Assembly (NCBI GenBank): GCA_012927585.1
Contig: JABBOY010000005.1
Span: 28,670 to 92,669 of the forward strand
Reading direction: 5' to 3'
DNA: 64,000 nucleotides
Origin: Glaciimonas sp.
GTDB lineage: Bacteria; Pseudomonadota; Gammaproteobacteria; Burkholderiales; Burkholderiaceae_D
The notes under the pieces: model-generated
Seen by the model: only the letters and a program-made list of their open reading frames with translations
What the model was told of the DNA's origin: nothing
Database searches by the model: none
Shown here: in pieces, positions 12,669-21,176 of the stretch
Numbering within the stretch: the stretch's first letter is position 1
How the letters are laid out: each line of letters starts with the position of its first letter
Program-made: the position numbers and the translations under genes

Positions 12669-14116
12669 TGATGGACACTTTATTTACACAGCGCACCAAA
12701 ATTGTAGCCACGTTAGGGCCGGCTTGCGACGATGCGGCCACCTTGAAGCTGATGATTGAGGCAGGCGTGAGCGTTGTACGACTGAATTTTTCACATGGTA
12801 CCGCACAAGATCATCAGAATCGCGCTGCGATGGTGCGAGAGATAGCGGCGCGTCTCGGACGTCCTGTCGCCATCCTGTGCGACTTGCAGGGGCCCAAGAT
12901 TCGCATTGGAAAATTCAAGAATGGCCAGGTGACGCTCACTGTGGGAGCAGAGTTTGCGTTGGATTCGCAATGCGCAACAGGTGATGAAACCCAGTGTGGC
13001 ATCGATTACAAGGAACTGCCGCAAGACGTTTCTGTAGGGGATGTGTTGTTGCTGGACGACGGCAGGATCGTCCTCGATTGCATCGCAATTGAAGGCACGC
13101 GAATCGTTACGACGGTACGTCATGGCGGCATTCTATCCAATAATAAAGGCATCAATAAGCAAGGTGGCGGACTGACTGCGCCCTCATTGCAACTCAAGGA
13201 TATGGAAGATATTGAAGTCGCCTCGAAAATGGGGGCGGACTACCTTGCCGTATCTTTTCCTAAATGCGCTGCCGATATGCAACTTGCACGACAAATCATG
13301 CAGCAGCACAATGGCCGCGCAATGTTGATCGCCAAGATAGAGCGGGTAGAGGCGATCGCGGCACTGGAAGAAATTCTTGAGGCATCCGACGGCATCATGG
13401 TTGCGCGTGGCGATCTTGGCGTCGAGGTCGGTGATGCAGCAGTGCCGGCACTACAAAAACACATGATTCGTGTTGCGCGCGAGATGAACAAGCTGGTCAT
13501 CACGGCGACGCAGATGATGGAATCAATGATTACATCGCCCATCCCCACACGCGCCGAAGTATCAGACGTAGCCAATGCCGTCTTGGACGGCACCGACGCC
13601 GTGATGCTATCTGCCGAGTCCGCTGCGGGAAAATACCCAATTGAGGCTGTGCAGGCGATGGCGCGCACCTGCATCGAGGCAGACAAATCCCTGCCGGTGC
13701 GGCTCGATCAGGAGTTTTTAAATCGCAGTTTTACGCGCATCGATCAGTCGATTGCCATGGCGGCGCTGTTTTCCGCGCATCATCTAAAAGTTAAGGCGAT
13801 AGTTGCCTTGACCCAATCGGGTTCGACGGCACTGTGGATGAGCCGTTTGAACTCCGGTGTCCCTATTTACGCTATTACCCCTGATCCGGCAACCTATACG
13901 CGGCTGGCACTATACCGTGATGTGCGCAGTTTGCTCATGCCAACCCATGCCAAAAACCGGGATCAGCTTCTGGTTGATGCCCAAGCTTTGCTGCTTAAGA
14001 ACGAAGTGGTTAAACATGGCGATCTTCTGGTGTTGACGGTTGGTGAATCGATCGATACTGCTGGCGGCACGAACACGTTGAAAATCGTGTGCGTCGGTGA
14101 AAAATTCAACGCTTGA
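12668..14116 (+). CDS. pyk: Pyruvate kinase
   Basis: Converts phosphoenolpyruvate and ADP to pyruvate and ATP, giving an outlet from newly fixed triose phosphate. The 482-residue protein has TKIVATLGPACDD, the SHG block RLNFSHGTAQDH, LCDLQGPKIRIG, IAKIER with the catalytic Lys, the signature GIMVARGDLGVEV, and SAESAAGKYP. Two ATG codons (12668, 12671) are possible starts; the first overlaps the pgk TGA by one base. Its place between pgk and fba is common in betaproteobacterial CBB clusters. Confidence 0.95.
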   Translation: MMDTLFTQRTKIVATLGPACDDAATLKLMIEAGVSVVRLNFSHGTAQDHQNRAAMVREIAARLGRPVAILCDLQGPKIRIGKFKNGQVTLTVGAEFALDSQCATGDETQCGIDYKELPQDVSVGDVLLLDDGRIVLDCIAIEGTRIVTTVRHGGILSNNKGINKQGGGLTAPSLQLKDMEDIEVASKMGADYLAVSFPKCAADMQLARQIMQQHNGRAMLIAKIERVEAIAALEEILEASDGIMVARGDLGVEVGDAAVPALQKHMIRVAREMNKLVITATQMMESMITSPIPTRAEVSDVANAVLDGTDAVMLSAESAAGKYPIEAVQAMARTCIEADKSLPVRLDQEFLNRSFTRIDQSIAMAALFSAHHLKVKAIVALTQSGSTALWMSRLNSGVPIYAITPDPATYTRLALYRDVRSLLMPTHAKNRDQLLVDAQALLLKNEVVKHGDLLVLTVGESIDTAGGTNTLKIVCVGEKFNA

Positions 14117-14143
14117 TACCTCAAACCCTTTAAGGAGATTTAC

Positions 14144-15208
14144 ATGTCCCTCGTATCGCTACGCCAATTGCTAGACCATGCTGCCGACCACCAATATGGC
14201 CTACCTGCTTTTAACGTCAACAATCTGGAACAGATTCTCGCCATCATGCAGGCCGCAGATGCTTGCGACAGCCCAGTAATCCTGCAAGCCTCGGCTGGTG
14301 CGCGCAAATATGCCGGTGAAGCATTTTTGCGCAAGATGGTGGAAGCAGCGGTGGAAACCTATCCGCATATCCCGATCTGCATGCATCAGGATCATGGCGG
14401 CAGCCCTGCGGTATGTCAGGCTTCGATCCGTTCTGGATTTTCCAGCGTAATGATGGACGGCTCGCTGATGGAAGACATGAAAACGCCATCGTCCTACGAA
14501 TACAATGTGGAGGTAACCCGCAAGGTAGCGGACTTCGCACATTACATCGGCGTGTCGGTCGAGGGTGAACTGGGGTGTCTGGGTTCGCTCGAATCCGGTC
14601 AGGCGGGCGAGGAAGACGGCTCTGGCGCCGAAGGAATACTATCGCACGACCAATTGCTGACCGATCCTGCCCAAGCCGCCGACTTCGTCAAGCGAACAGG
14701 TGTGGATGCGTTGGCGATTGCAATCGGCACCAGTCATGGCGCTTACAAGTTCAGCCGCAAGCCTACCGGCGATATTCTGGCAATTAGCCGTATCAAGGAA
14801 ATCCATGCGCGCATTCCCAATACGCACCTGGTGATGCACGGCTCCTCTTCCGTGCCGCAGGAATGGCTGGAAATCATCCGCCAGTATGGTGGTGACATGA
14901 AAGAAACCTATGGGGTACCGGTCGAAGAAATTCTGGAAGGTATCAAGCATGGTGTGCGCAAGGTCAATATCGACACCGATATCCGCTTGGCAATGACCGG
15001 TGCCATGCGCCGCGGTATGGCCCTGCATCCGTGCGAATTCGATCCACGCAAGTTTTTCAAGGACGCCACGGCAGCAGCCAAGGAAATATGCCTGATACGA
15101 TTTGAAGCGTTCGGCTCAGCCGGGAAGGCGTCGAAGATCAAGGTTACACCACTTGAACGAATGGCCCTGCGCTACACCAAAGGCGAACTGGACGCCGTTG
15201 TACATTAA
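14144..15208 (+). CDS. cbbA: Fructose-bisphosphate aldolase, class II
   Basis: Zinc-dependent aldolase that joins dihydroxyacetone phosphate with glyceraldehyde-3-phosphate or erythrose-4-phosphate. The 354-residue protein shows PAFNVNN, the zinc-site [26 protein letters not shown], the second zinc segment [20 protein letters not shown] and [19 protein letters not shown] at 14132-14137 gives a strong ribosome-binding site. It is the last intact gene of the CBB cluster; the following genes are on the other strand. Confidence 0.95.
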   Translation: MSLVSLRQLLDHAADHQYGLPAFNVNNLEQILAIMQAADACDSPVILQASAGARKYAGEAFLRKMVEAAVETYPHIPICMHQDHGGSPAVCQASIRSGFSSVMMDGSLMEDMKTPSSYEYNVEVTRKVADFAHYIGVSVEGELGCLGSLESGQAGEEDGSGAEGILSHDQLLTDPAQAADFVKRTGVDALAIAIGTSHGAYKFSRKPTGDILAISRIKEIHARIPNTHLVMHGSSSVPQEWLEIIRQYGGDMKETYGVPVEEILEGIKHGVRKVNIDTDIRLAMTGAMRRGMALHPCEFDPRKFFKDATAAAKEICLIRFEAFGSAGKASKIKVTPLERMALRYTKGELDAVVH

Positions 15209-15485
15209 TTAACATCAGTCATTTTTACGTACCGCCAAGGAGACAACATGCAAATTTGAAATCACCGCGCCGAACAACCAATTAGCATAGGTCTTCAGGA
15301 CGGTGTTTCAAACAGGAGCGTGTTGTCCAATGCGTGCTGGGCTTGCTTAAAACAGTGGAATATTGTCCCATAACTTACTTTGGTTCATGGTCTTGCTCAT
15401 TGGCTTTGTAGGAAAATGCGAATTTTCCAAGATCGATCCACATACTTGCCACATGACCCACTCAAATTTCAATAAAAACAAAAAT
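15209..15485. other. Convergent intergenic region with a stranded start signal
   Basis: Lies between the ends of cbbA (plus) and fccB (minus). At 15237-15256 there is a good ribosome-binding site (AAGGAG) followed by ATG CAA ATT TGA, a start followed by a stop after three codons. This looks like the beginning of a lost gene rather than a real peptide. A 7-bp stem with a 4-nt loop lies at 15411-15428 (GGAAAAT/ATTTTCC) and is the only terminator-like structure seen. No other gene is credible here. Confidence 0.4.
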
Positions 15486-16745
15486 CTAATTCAGAACATC
15501 GGCCCAGATATTCAGTGCCCAGAATTTTGCTTCCATGCCTTCTTGAATCGAGGCATGGTCTGAAATTCCTCCGCCATCAGCAGGTTTCATGATTTTATCT
15601 GCGGCATCATATCTATATACATTGGCTACATGTATAGCTTTCTTATCATCGATATAGCTATAGCAGGTATTAGCAAACACGGGCCTAGGGTCGGGAACAT
15701 CTCCCGACATCAGCGACACTATGGCACTTGCACATACTTTAGCTTGAGACGTTGCCATGTGGGCCGATTTGGGTAAGCCGGAATCCACAGCATCTCCAAT
15801 TACATGAATGTTAGGCAATACCCTTGATTCGTAAGTGAGGAAATCGACCTCGCACCAGCGTTGGTCAATGTTGGCAAGGCCGGATTTCAAGGCCAATTCA
15901 CCGGCCCTCTGCGGGGGAATAATATTCAAAACATCAGATTTGACTGTGTCGAAGGCTGTTTTAACCGTTTTTGTTGAAGCGTCCACTTCCTGTAACTCAC
16001 TGCTTGGCAGATATTCAATAATGTCAGGATACAAATCTAGCCATGCTCGTTCAAACAAAGGTCTTTTGGAAGTGATCGCCGGGTTGGCATCAAGCACCAG
16101 GATTTTCGATTTCGGCTTATGGTTTTTCAGGTAGAAGGCCACTTGGCACGCGCGTTCATATGGTCCAGGCGGACAGCGATAAGGCAGAGGTGGAATCGTA
16201 ATTGTGAATACCCCGCCATTCGGCATGGCTTTGAGTTGGTTGAATAGATTCTGAGTCTGCACCCCGGCTTTCCAAGCATGAGGGATTTGCTGTTGTGCCT
16301 CTTTATTAGCGAGCATGGGAAAGTCGTTGTAAATGAAATCTATACCGGGAGCAACTATCAGCCTGTCGTAAGAAAGTCTACCTTTGGTCAAGCGGATTTC
16401 GGCCCTATCTGGATCAATCGCGATTACCTTATCCTTGATCCATTTTATGCCATGATTCTGCCTTAGCGAGTCATAAACAAAAGTAATATCATCGAGCGTT
16501 TTTTCTCCGCCTAAAACAAGGTTACTTACGGGGCAGGATATAAAATTGGCATTCGGCTCAATTATTATTACTTCTATCCGGCCGCGGCTCCACATCCTTA
16601 AATATTTAGCGGCAGTGGCGCCACCATACCCAGCGCCGACGACAACTACCCGCCCTAAAGATTTGTTGCTCGCGTAAGCTGCCGGCGGCATCGAAAACCA
16701 TAACGATCCGCCCAACCCAAATTTCAGGAATTCCCGCCGATGCAT
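15486..16745 (-). CDS. fccB: Flavocytochrome c sulfide dehydrogenase flavoprotein (FccB/SoxF-like)
   Basis: Periplasmic flavoprotein that oxidises sulfide and passes electrons to a cytochrome c. The 419-residue product starts with a Tat-type signal (HRREFLKFG then a hydrophobic run to about residue 26). A dinucleotide fold follows (VVVVGAGYGGATAAKYL, residues 33-49). The two cysteines expected to form the redox-active disulfide are present: YRCPPGPYERA (Cys191) and FANTCYSYI (Cys361). A GDAVDSGLPKSAHMA block contacts FAD. The upstream gene encodes a small cytochrome c, the expected partner. The substrate is inferred from the family. Confidence 0.88.
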   Translation of the reverse strand: MHRREFLKFGLGGSLWFSMPPAAYASNKSLGRVVVVGAGYGGATAAKYLRMWSRGRIEVIIIEPNANFISCPVSNLVLGGEKTLDDITFVYDSLRQNHGIKWIKDKVIAIDPDRAEIRLTKGRLSYDRLIVAPGIDFIYNDFPMLANKEAQQQIPHAWKAGVQTQNLFNQLKAMPNGGVFTITIPPLPYRCPPGPYERACQVAFYLKNHKPKSKILVLDANPAITSKRPLFERAWLDLYPDIIEYLPSSELQEVDASTKTVKTAFDTVKSDVLNIIPPQRAGELALKSGLANIDQRWCEVDFLTYESRVLPNIHVIGDAVDSGLPKSAHMATSQAKVCASAIVSLMSGDVPDPRPVFANTCYSYIDDKKAIHVANVYRYDAADKIMKPADGGGISDHASIQEGMEAKFWALNIWADVLN

Positions 16746-16767
16746 TTCTTCATTCCCCCTGCATTGA

Positions 16768-17106
16768 TTAAAGCTGCTTCTTTAAGGAATGCTTTTGAAA
16801 AAAACGGAATGACCGCTGCTGATCCGCAAAGTACTTTCCGAGTTGTGCAATTTCTTCAGAAGTTAATCCTTTTGCATTCTGCGCCATTGCTTCAGTAGAT
16901 TTTGTTTGCGTTTGATATTCAAGCATTCTCTTTACAAAATACGCTTCATCCAGCCCGGCAAGTACGGGAGTACCACCTTGGCTTACTCCATTTGTGCCAT
17001 GACAGGCTGCGCAAGAGGCTGCCAAGGTGCGGATATGCGAATCGTCTTCAGCTGCATAAGCAGGAGCTATAAACGCAAACAACGCAAACAAGGTAAATTT
17101 TTGCAT
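16768..17106 (-). CDS. Periplasmic monoheme cytochrome c (FccA/SoxE-like)
   Basis: Small electron carrier of 112 residues. It has a cleavable signal peptide (residues 1-18, ending AYA) and one heme-binding site CAACH at residues 32-36, followed by HGTNGVSQGG, typical of class I cytochromes c553. The methionine in TEAMAQNAKGL is a candidate sixth ligand. It lies just upstream of fccB in the same operon and is the likely cytochrome subunit or electron acceptor. It has only one heme, unlike the diheme FccA of purple sulfur bacteria. The C-terminal tail is basic. Confidence 0.82.
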   Translation of the reverse strand: MQKFTLFALFAFIAPAYAAEDDSHIRTLAASCAACHGTNGVSQGGTPVLAGLDEAYFVKRMLEYQTQTKSTEAMAQNAKGLTSEEIAQLGKYFADQQRSFRFFQKHSLKKQL

Positions 17107-17174
17107 GGTATTTTTCGTTTGGCTGAGGCTACCAAGTCAACTGCAACCTCATGAGCCAAAGCAGTAGAGCCTGA

Positions 17175-17450
17175 CTAACCTTCTGCTGTTGTAGGGTCGA
17201 TTATTCTACGAATTTCAGAAATCTTATTTGCAGGAAATCCGCCCTGCTGAGCATGCTCTCTTACCATCTCTTCATTGGGGGCAATGTACACGCAGTAGAT
17301 TTTATTGTCAGTTACATAGCTCTCTACCCATTGGATAGCCGGTCCCATGTTTTTAAGAACGCTACAGGATTTTGCCGATATTCCTTGCAGGTCGTCAGCA
17401 GTTAATTTGCCGGCATCAGGAATTTCTCTTTCGATTAAATATTTAGGCAT
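17175..17450 (-). CDS. DUF4242-family small protein
   Basis: A 91-residue protein that begins MPKYLIEREIPDAGKLT and resembles the DUF4242 family (ferredoxin-like fold; some members bind nickel). It has no signal peptide or membrane segment, so it is probably cytoplasmic while its neighbours are exported. The segment WVESYVTDNKIYCVYIAPNEE is the family core (shown as ESYVTDNKIYCVY). A strong AAGGAG site precedes the start. It sits between the zinc hydrolase and cytochrome genes on the same strand. Its function is unknown. Confidence 0.7.
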   Translation of the reverse strand: MPKYLIEREIPDAGKLTADDLQGISAKSCSVLKNMGPAIQWVESYVTDNKIYCVYIAPNEEMVREHAQQGGFPANKISEIRRIIDPTTAEG

Positions 17451-17505
17451 TACGTATCTCCTTTATTAGTCCGCATAATTATGTAAATCAACTATTTTTT
17501 GATGC

Positions 17506-18438
17506 TCATTCCCACTCCAATACAGGGTAAATCAGGTTAACGTTGCGCCGGTTGACCACATCAAAAAGCACCCATCGAGTTTTTTCGTTTTTAGCGGCCG
17601 AACCCATAGCCTGATTCATATCTTCGCCGTTTTTGATGCTTGCCCTGACGTCTCGCAGCAAGGTATCAAGGTACCTGCGCTCGTTATTCAACGCTTCGTT
17701 TTTATTTTTCGTGACTGGGCCATGCCCTGGGATTGCCATATCGGCTTGTATGCTCTTTAGCACATCAATCACATCGAGCCAATTTTTAATATCGCCATCA
17801 ATGGATGGAGTACGTTCAATAAAAAGTAAATCGCCGGTCCAAAGCGTTTTGGTGTTGGCATCGAATACGGTTAAGTCGGTATCGGTGTGCGAAGTTGTCC
17901 ATGCCGTAAGCTGAAGCACGCGCTTGCCTAAGTCGATCTTTAAACTTTTGCTTACGGTCTCGTCAGGTGCAATAACTTCACTTTTTTCAGCGTCAGCACC
18001 TAATTCCTTTTGCAGGTTACGTAGATAGATGTCCTTACGACGCGCCATGTCGGCTGGCAGTTTTACGTGCCCTATGAAAATCGGATGTTCGTCAGTAAAG
18101 GCCGCGTTGCCAAAAATATGATCAGGGTGAACATGCGTGTTAATCACGTAACGTATAGGAAGCTTTGTCACGTGGCGTACAGCCTGCTTCAAAGCCAAAC
18201 CAACTTTGTAAGAACCACCGGTATCGATGACGGCGACAGCTTCTTTTCCGACCACAAAGCCTATATTGGCAATATCACCATGATAGTTCTCGTCAAAATC
18301 TTCATGTGCTCCCTGGTGAACATAAACTCCCTGCGCCACTTCTTCTACCGATAGCGGAGCAGCTTCGGCATATAGAGAGACAAATGATCCGATAACCAAC
18401 AAAGCCGTCAAAAGACGAGAGCTAATCAGTACCTGCAT
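17506..18438 (-). CDS. Exported metallo-beta-lactamase-fold hydrolase, SoxH-like
   Basis: A 310-residue zinc hydrolase of the metallo-beta-lactamase fold. The start at 18438 (MQVLISSRLLTALLVIG) gives a clear signal peptide ending near AEAAPL; the longer frame from 18585 would run into soxYZ. Metal ligands are visible in NTHVHPDHIFGN (HxHxDH), in WTGDLLF (bridging Asp) and in IPGHGPV. It resembles SoxH and the quinoprotein-relay zinc hydrolases that accompany SoxYZ-like carriers. It starts 4 nt after the SoxYZ gene stop, so the two are surely co-transcribed. The substrate is unknown; a carrier-bound thioester or persulfide is an inference. Confidence 0.82.
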   Translation of the reverse strand: MQVLISSRLLTALLVIGSFVSLYAEAAPLSVEEVAQGVYVHQGAHEDFDENYHGDIANIGFVVGKEAVAVIDTGGSYKVGLALKQAVRHVTKLPIRYVINTHVHPDHIFGNAAFTDEHPIFIGHVKLPADMARRKDIYLRNLQKELGADAEKSEVIAPDETVSKSLKIDLGKRVLQLTAWTTSHTDTDLTVFDANTKTLWTGDLLFIERTPSIDGDIKNWLDVIDVLKSIQADMAIPGHGPVTKNKNEALNNERRYLDTLLRDVRASIKNGEDMNQAMGSAAKNEKTRWVLFDVVNRRNVNLIYPVLEWE

Positions 18439-18442
18439 TTGT

Positions 18443-19246
18443 TCATTCTTCCTTGACCTCAATGGACTTAGTGAATGTTCCACCTTCATTGTCCTTGATG
18501 ATGACCTCAAACGTGCCTGGCTTATCGGGCACAAATCCAAACTGGATATTAGGGTCTTCGCTAATGCCGATAAATGTATCGGCATTCATGACTAGCATAC
18601 CGTTATATTTCGCCTTGATTTGGTTAATGAAGAAGGCTGGCCGATATCCCTGTAACTCCAGATCCCGCTGTAAGCCTGTGTACATGGGATGCTTAATCAA
18701 GAGCCTGACGTGATTGAAACTTCCCATCTTTACCGGTTTGTCCACTACCATTTTCATTTTGCCTGCAGAGGCCCTGGCTGCAGACTCGTCTCCTCCTATC
18801 GTGCCGCCGCATCCACCTGAGGCGCGAATAGGAATGGCGTTCATATAGGACTTGCCGTCACTCGATTGCGCAACTACATGCACGAAGGAATCAGTCTCCA
18901 AGCGGATTCTGGTTGAAATTTCTGCTTTTCCGTTAAGTGGGTTGAAATGAAAAACTGCCGTTAAAGGAACTGGATTTGCATCCACGAATACGAAAACCGA
19001 CTTGATATATTTTTCAGTGGTCATCGGATAATCGATGCTGAACGCGAATGGCACTTGGGCGCCGCTTTCAGCACGCTGCGGTGCAGTCAACCGGATGAAC
19101 GAACCGGGCTCTAAATTTTTGCCTGGGAAATAATCTTTTTGCATATTGCCCCAGTTATCAACGACTTCCGCGGTGGCGGTGGCGGAGAGAACCAAGGTAA
19201 TGGCCGTAACGATCAGCCTGACATAAACACGTGAACGGTTTTTCAT
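18443..19246 (-). CDS. SoxY-SoxZ fusion sulfur-carrier protein
   Basis: Periplasmic 267-residue protein with a signal peptide (residues 1-26, ending ATA). A SoxY-like half ends in the swinging-arm motif SGGCGGT near residues 143-149, with the substrate-carrying Cys at 146. A SoxZ-like immunoglobulin-fold half follows (from about residue 160, with KHPMYTGLQRD). In classical Sox systems SoxY and SoxZ are separate and the Cys motif is at the SoxY C-terminus; here it lies at the fusion junction. Fusions of this type occur beside PQQ-dependent dehydrogenases and in sulfur gene clusters. No soxAX, soxB or soxCD is in the window. Confidence 0.85.
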   Translation of the reverse strand: MKNRSRVYVRLIVTAITLVLSATATAEVVDNWGNMQKDYFPGKNLEPGSFIRLTAPQRAESGAQVPFAFSIDYPMTTEKYIKSVFVFVDANPVPLTAVFHFNPLNGKAEISTRIRLETDSFVHVVAQSSDGKSYMNAIPIRASGGCGGTIGGDESAARASAGKMKMVVDKPVKMGSFNHVRLLIKHPMYTGLQRDLELQGYRPAFFINQIKAKYNGMLVMNADTFIGISEDPNIQFGFVPDKPGTFEVIIKDNEGGTFTKSIEVKEE

Positions 19247-19507
19247 GAGTTACACCATAAATATATATAGTTCTAACATTCCAACTGGTTGGCATCACGG
19301 AAATCGCACTATGATTTCCTTACCTTCGCAGTAAAGTGGGGTTGTTACATGAATCAAAATTTGGCAAAGCGCCCCCATTTTTCCGTTAATTTCTTAAATT
19401 TTCGAGGGCTCTGGCATCCCTGGATTCGTCGTTCTAATTCGTCACTCTATTAAGCGCAGACGCGCAGACCCTTACTTCTATTTTTTACTGTGGTAACGCA
19501 CGCGCTT
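19247..19507. other. AT-rich upstream region of the soxYZ operon
   Basis: This stretch lies upstream of the minus-strand soxYZ operon, next to a short ORF, and must hold the operon's promoter. Around 19256-19285 it is rich in A and T (ATAAATATATATAG), a good place for a -10 region on the minus strand. No operator or RNA gene is recognisable. Confidence 0.3.
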
Positions 19508-19639
19508 TCATAAATTGTCAAAGATGCGTTCGTAGCGCTGCATGGCTAGACTAACATAGTTGCGCGGGTGGTAACCGGTTATAGTCTTGTCCAATATGGC
19601 ATGCGATTGGCGCTCTGTTTTTTGGACGATCATAGGCAT
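19508..19639 (-). CDS. Possible 43-residue protein of unknown function
   Basis: A short minus-strand frame starts MPMIVQKTERQ and ends YERIFDNL. AAAGGA lies 6 nt before the ATG and an in-frame stop is just upstream, so the frame is self-contained. It lies about 65 nt after the vapC stop on the same strand. The C-terminal part (RNYVSLAMQRYERIFDNL) looks like a plausible helix, but I recognise no family. It could be a small gene of the vapBC unit or the tail of a lost gene. Confidence 0.25.
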   Translation of the reverse strand: MPMIVQKTERQSHAILDKTITGYHPRNYVSLAMQRYERIFDNL

Positions 19640-19703
19640 AGGCAATCCTTTCGATCAGGCTACAACTTAAACCATTGTCTGAAATATTGGATCCACTATA
19701 CTG

Positions 19704-20099
19704 TTATGCCAAATGTTTCATGCCTGTGGTTTTTGCCGATTTATCATCAAATGTCACTGTATAGTTACAACCGGCATTGTTAGCAGATCGTTCTATCAAA
19801 CAATCCGCGAAATCAGCTTTTGATTTCGCAAACAGACTGAGCGCTTTAATTGCCGTCTCAGCGTTTTCAATGATTAATTCCTGAGTACGCATGAGCATTT
19901 CCATGATTGCTACGATTTCAGGTTTTGTAGCGTCATAGCAGCTTTGCATAACCCAAACTAATTCGACTAATGAAACCAATGTTACGAAGCCAGGTGCTTC
20001 AGAATCAAGTTCGTTGATAAACGCAGTTGCGACAGGCGATTGCTTTGGATCGTCTTGGGCGATAAATCTCACCAGCACATTAGTATCGATAGCAATCAT
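19704..20099 (-). CDS. vapC: VapC-type PIN-domain ribonuclease toxin
   Basis: Toxin component of a type II toxin-antitoxin pair; PIN enzymes cut RNA using clustered acidic residues. The 131-residue protein starts MIAIDTNVLVRFIAQDD with the first Asp. It has Glu in LVELVWVM, and KADFADCLIERSA and TVTFDDKSAK with the later acids, so the site looks intact. Its start overlaps the antitoxin stop by 4 nt. This tight overlap and the AbrB-like partner are typical of vapBC operons. Confidence 0.9.
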   Translation of the reverse strand: MIAIDTNVLVRFIAQDDPKQSPVATAFINELDSEAPGFVTLVSLVELVWVMQSCYDATKPEIVAIMEMLMRTQELIIENAETAIKALSLFAKSKADFADCLIERSANNAGCNYTVTFDDKSAKTTGMKHLA

Positions 20100-20341
20100 C
20101 GTGCTTTCGCTCCTTGTGTAGCGATAGCTTGATTCATATCTTCAATGGACACGGGCTTCACAGGTTTTCTCAACATGCCTTTCAAGTTATGAACTGAGCT
20201 TGTTGCAGGGACAATCAAATATTTCCCTTTTTCAGTTTGTACAAACTCTATCCGGCTTCCCGATTCAAGCCCCAATGCTGCACGTACAGGCGCAGGAATG
20301 GTTACTTGTCCTTTGGATGTAACTGTTGCCGTTGTCATCAC
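20096..20341 (-). CDS. vapB: VapB-type AbrB/SpoVT-fold antitoxin
   Basis: DNA-binding antitoxin of 81 residues. It begins MMTTATVTSKGQVTIPAPVR and continues AALGLESGSRIEFV, the swapped-hairpin AbrB/MazE-like fold. The C-terminal part (about residues 50-81) should wrap the toxin. Either of two consecutive ATG codons (20341, 20338) may start it. It likely represses its own operon through the perfect palindrome 23 bp upstream. Confidence 0.9.
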   Translation of the reverse strand: MMTTATVTSKGQVTIPAPVRAALGLESGSRIEFVQTEKGKYLIVPATSSVHNLKGMLRKPVKPVSIEDMNQAIATQGAKAR

Positions 20342-20363
20342 AATCCCTTCATTTAAATATATT

Positions 20364-20381
20364 CCTTACATTAATGTAAGG
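20364..20381. promoter_or_regulatory. 18-bp perfect palindrome, probable vapBC operator
   Basis: CCTTACATTAATGTAAGG is an exact inverted repeat without a spacer, located 23 bp upstream of the vapB start in an AT-rich promoter-like stretch. VapB antitoxins of the AbrB fold bind palindromes in their own promoters, so autoregulation is the likely role. Binding itself is inferred. Confidence 0.65.
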
Positions 20382-20601
20382 TTTAATGTACGTCAAGCAT
20401 ATTCGATAGCTATATTTGAGAATTTATTAACCTTTTGCACCTGACATTGTTGACGCCGACGCCAAATTGACCCAGGCTGACGATTCCAACTGACCTAACT
20501 CAATACCTCTGAATCGTTACTGCGCGCGGGTTTGCTGGCAGTCGACATGCGTCACCAAAATCGGCAACCAGGGTCAAAAACGTATTGGCGCCAACATAGG
20601 A

Positions 20602-20965
20602 ATGACTGTTATCGCGAGTTACCCGACGGATATGAATGATGAACAGTTGATGGTTGTACGTCCCATTTGGGAGCGTGTTGGCAAACCAGGGCGGCCCCTG
20701 CGCTATGATTTGCGCAGTATTTTCAATGGATGCTTGTATATTATCCGCGAGGGCTGGGGCTGGCGCAGCCTGGCAAAAGACGCGTATCCACCGTGGACGT
20801 TGGTGTATCGGCACTTTCAGCGTTAGTCAGAAACGGGTCAACTCGAACAGTTAACGCATTGCCTGAATCAGGCCGTACGGAAAAAAGGGGGTGCGAACGC
20901 ACACCCAGAACCCTGATTATTAACGCCCATAGCATCAAGAGTCGTAACGGCGGAGCAGCCATATA
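20602..20965 (+). pseudogene. Degenerate IS5-family transposase
   Basis: The first frame (MTVIASYPTDMNDEQLMVVR, then KPGRPLRYDLRSIFNGCLYI and WGWRSLAKDAYPPWTLVYRHF) is the N-terminal domain of IS5-type transposases. A TAG at 20824-20826 replaces the conserved Trp that should follow HFQR. Similarity then continues (SETGQLEQLTHCLNQAVRKK). A frameshift near 20900 moves the next part (LIINAHSIKSRNGGAA) to another frame. After about 20965 the match ends, so the catalytic C-terminal half is gone. No terminal inverted repeats were found. Confidence 0.8.
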
Positions 20966-21176
20966 CCTTAAAACCCTGGATATTTCTTCGCACATCCCGG
21001 ACAAAGGGCTAGACGAAAAAGTTGAGGGGTTCGTGCCGCAAGCTGTGCGACGGCGGGTTGCGCGCAGCATGTCGCCGCATTTCTGGATGAGATAGAAAAG
21101 AGGCGCGGCGCGAACATTGCGCTCAGCATCTGGTCAAGGCTATCCGATGTTTTTTGAACGATTGGACAAAACCCAC
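20966..21176. other. Unassigned stretch between IS remnant and PIN gene
   Basis: Two open frames cross this stretch, one giving SHIPDKGLDEKVEGFVPQ and another giving AQHVAAFLDEIEKRRG, but neither has a start or a family I recognise. It may be debris of an antitoxin or other gene cut by the IS element. No promoter or RNA could be identified. Confidence 0.3.

Noticed and set aside
20730..21095. 121-residue open frame over the IS remnant
   Set aside because: Only its middle part matches a transposase and only as a shifted continuation of the frame at 20602, so it was treated as part of the pseudogene.
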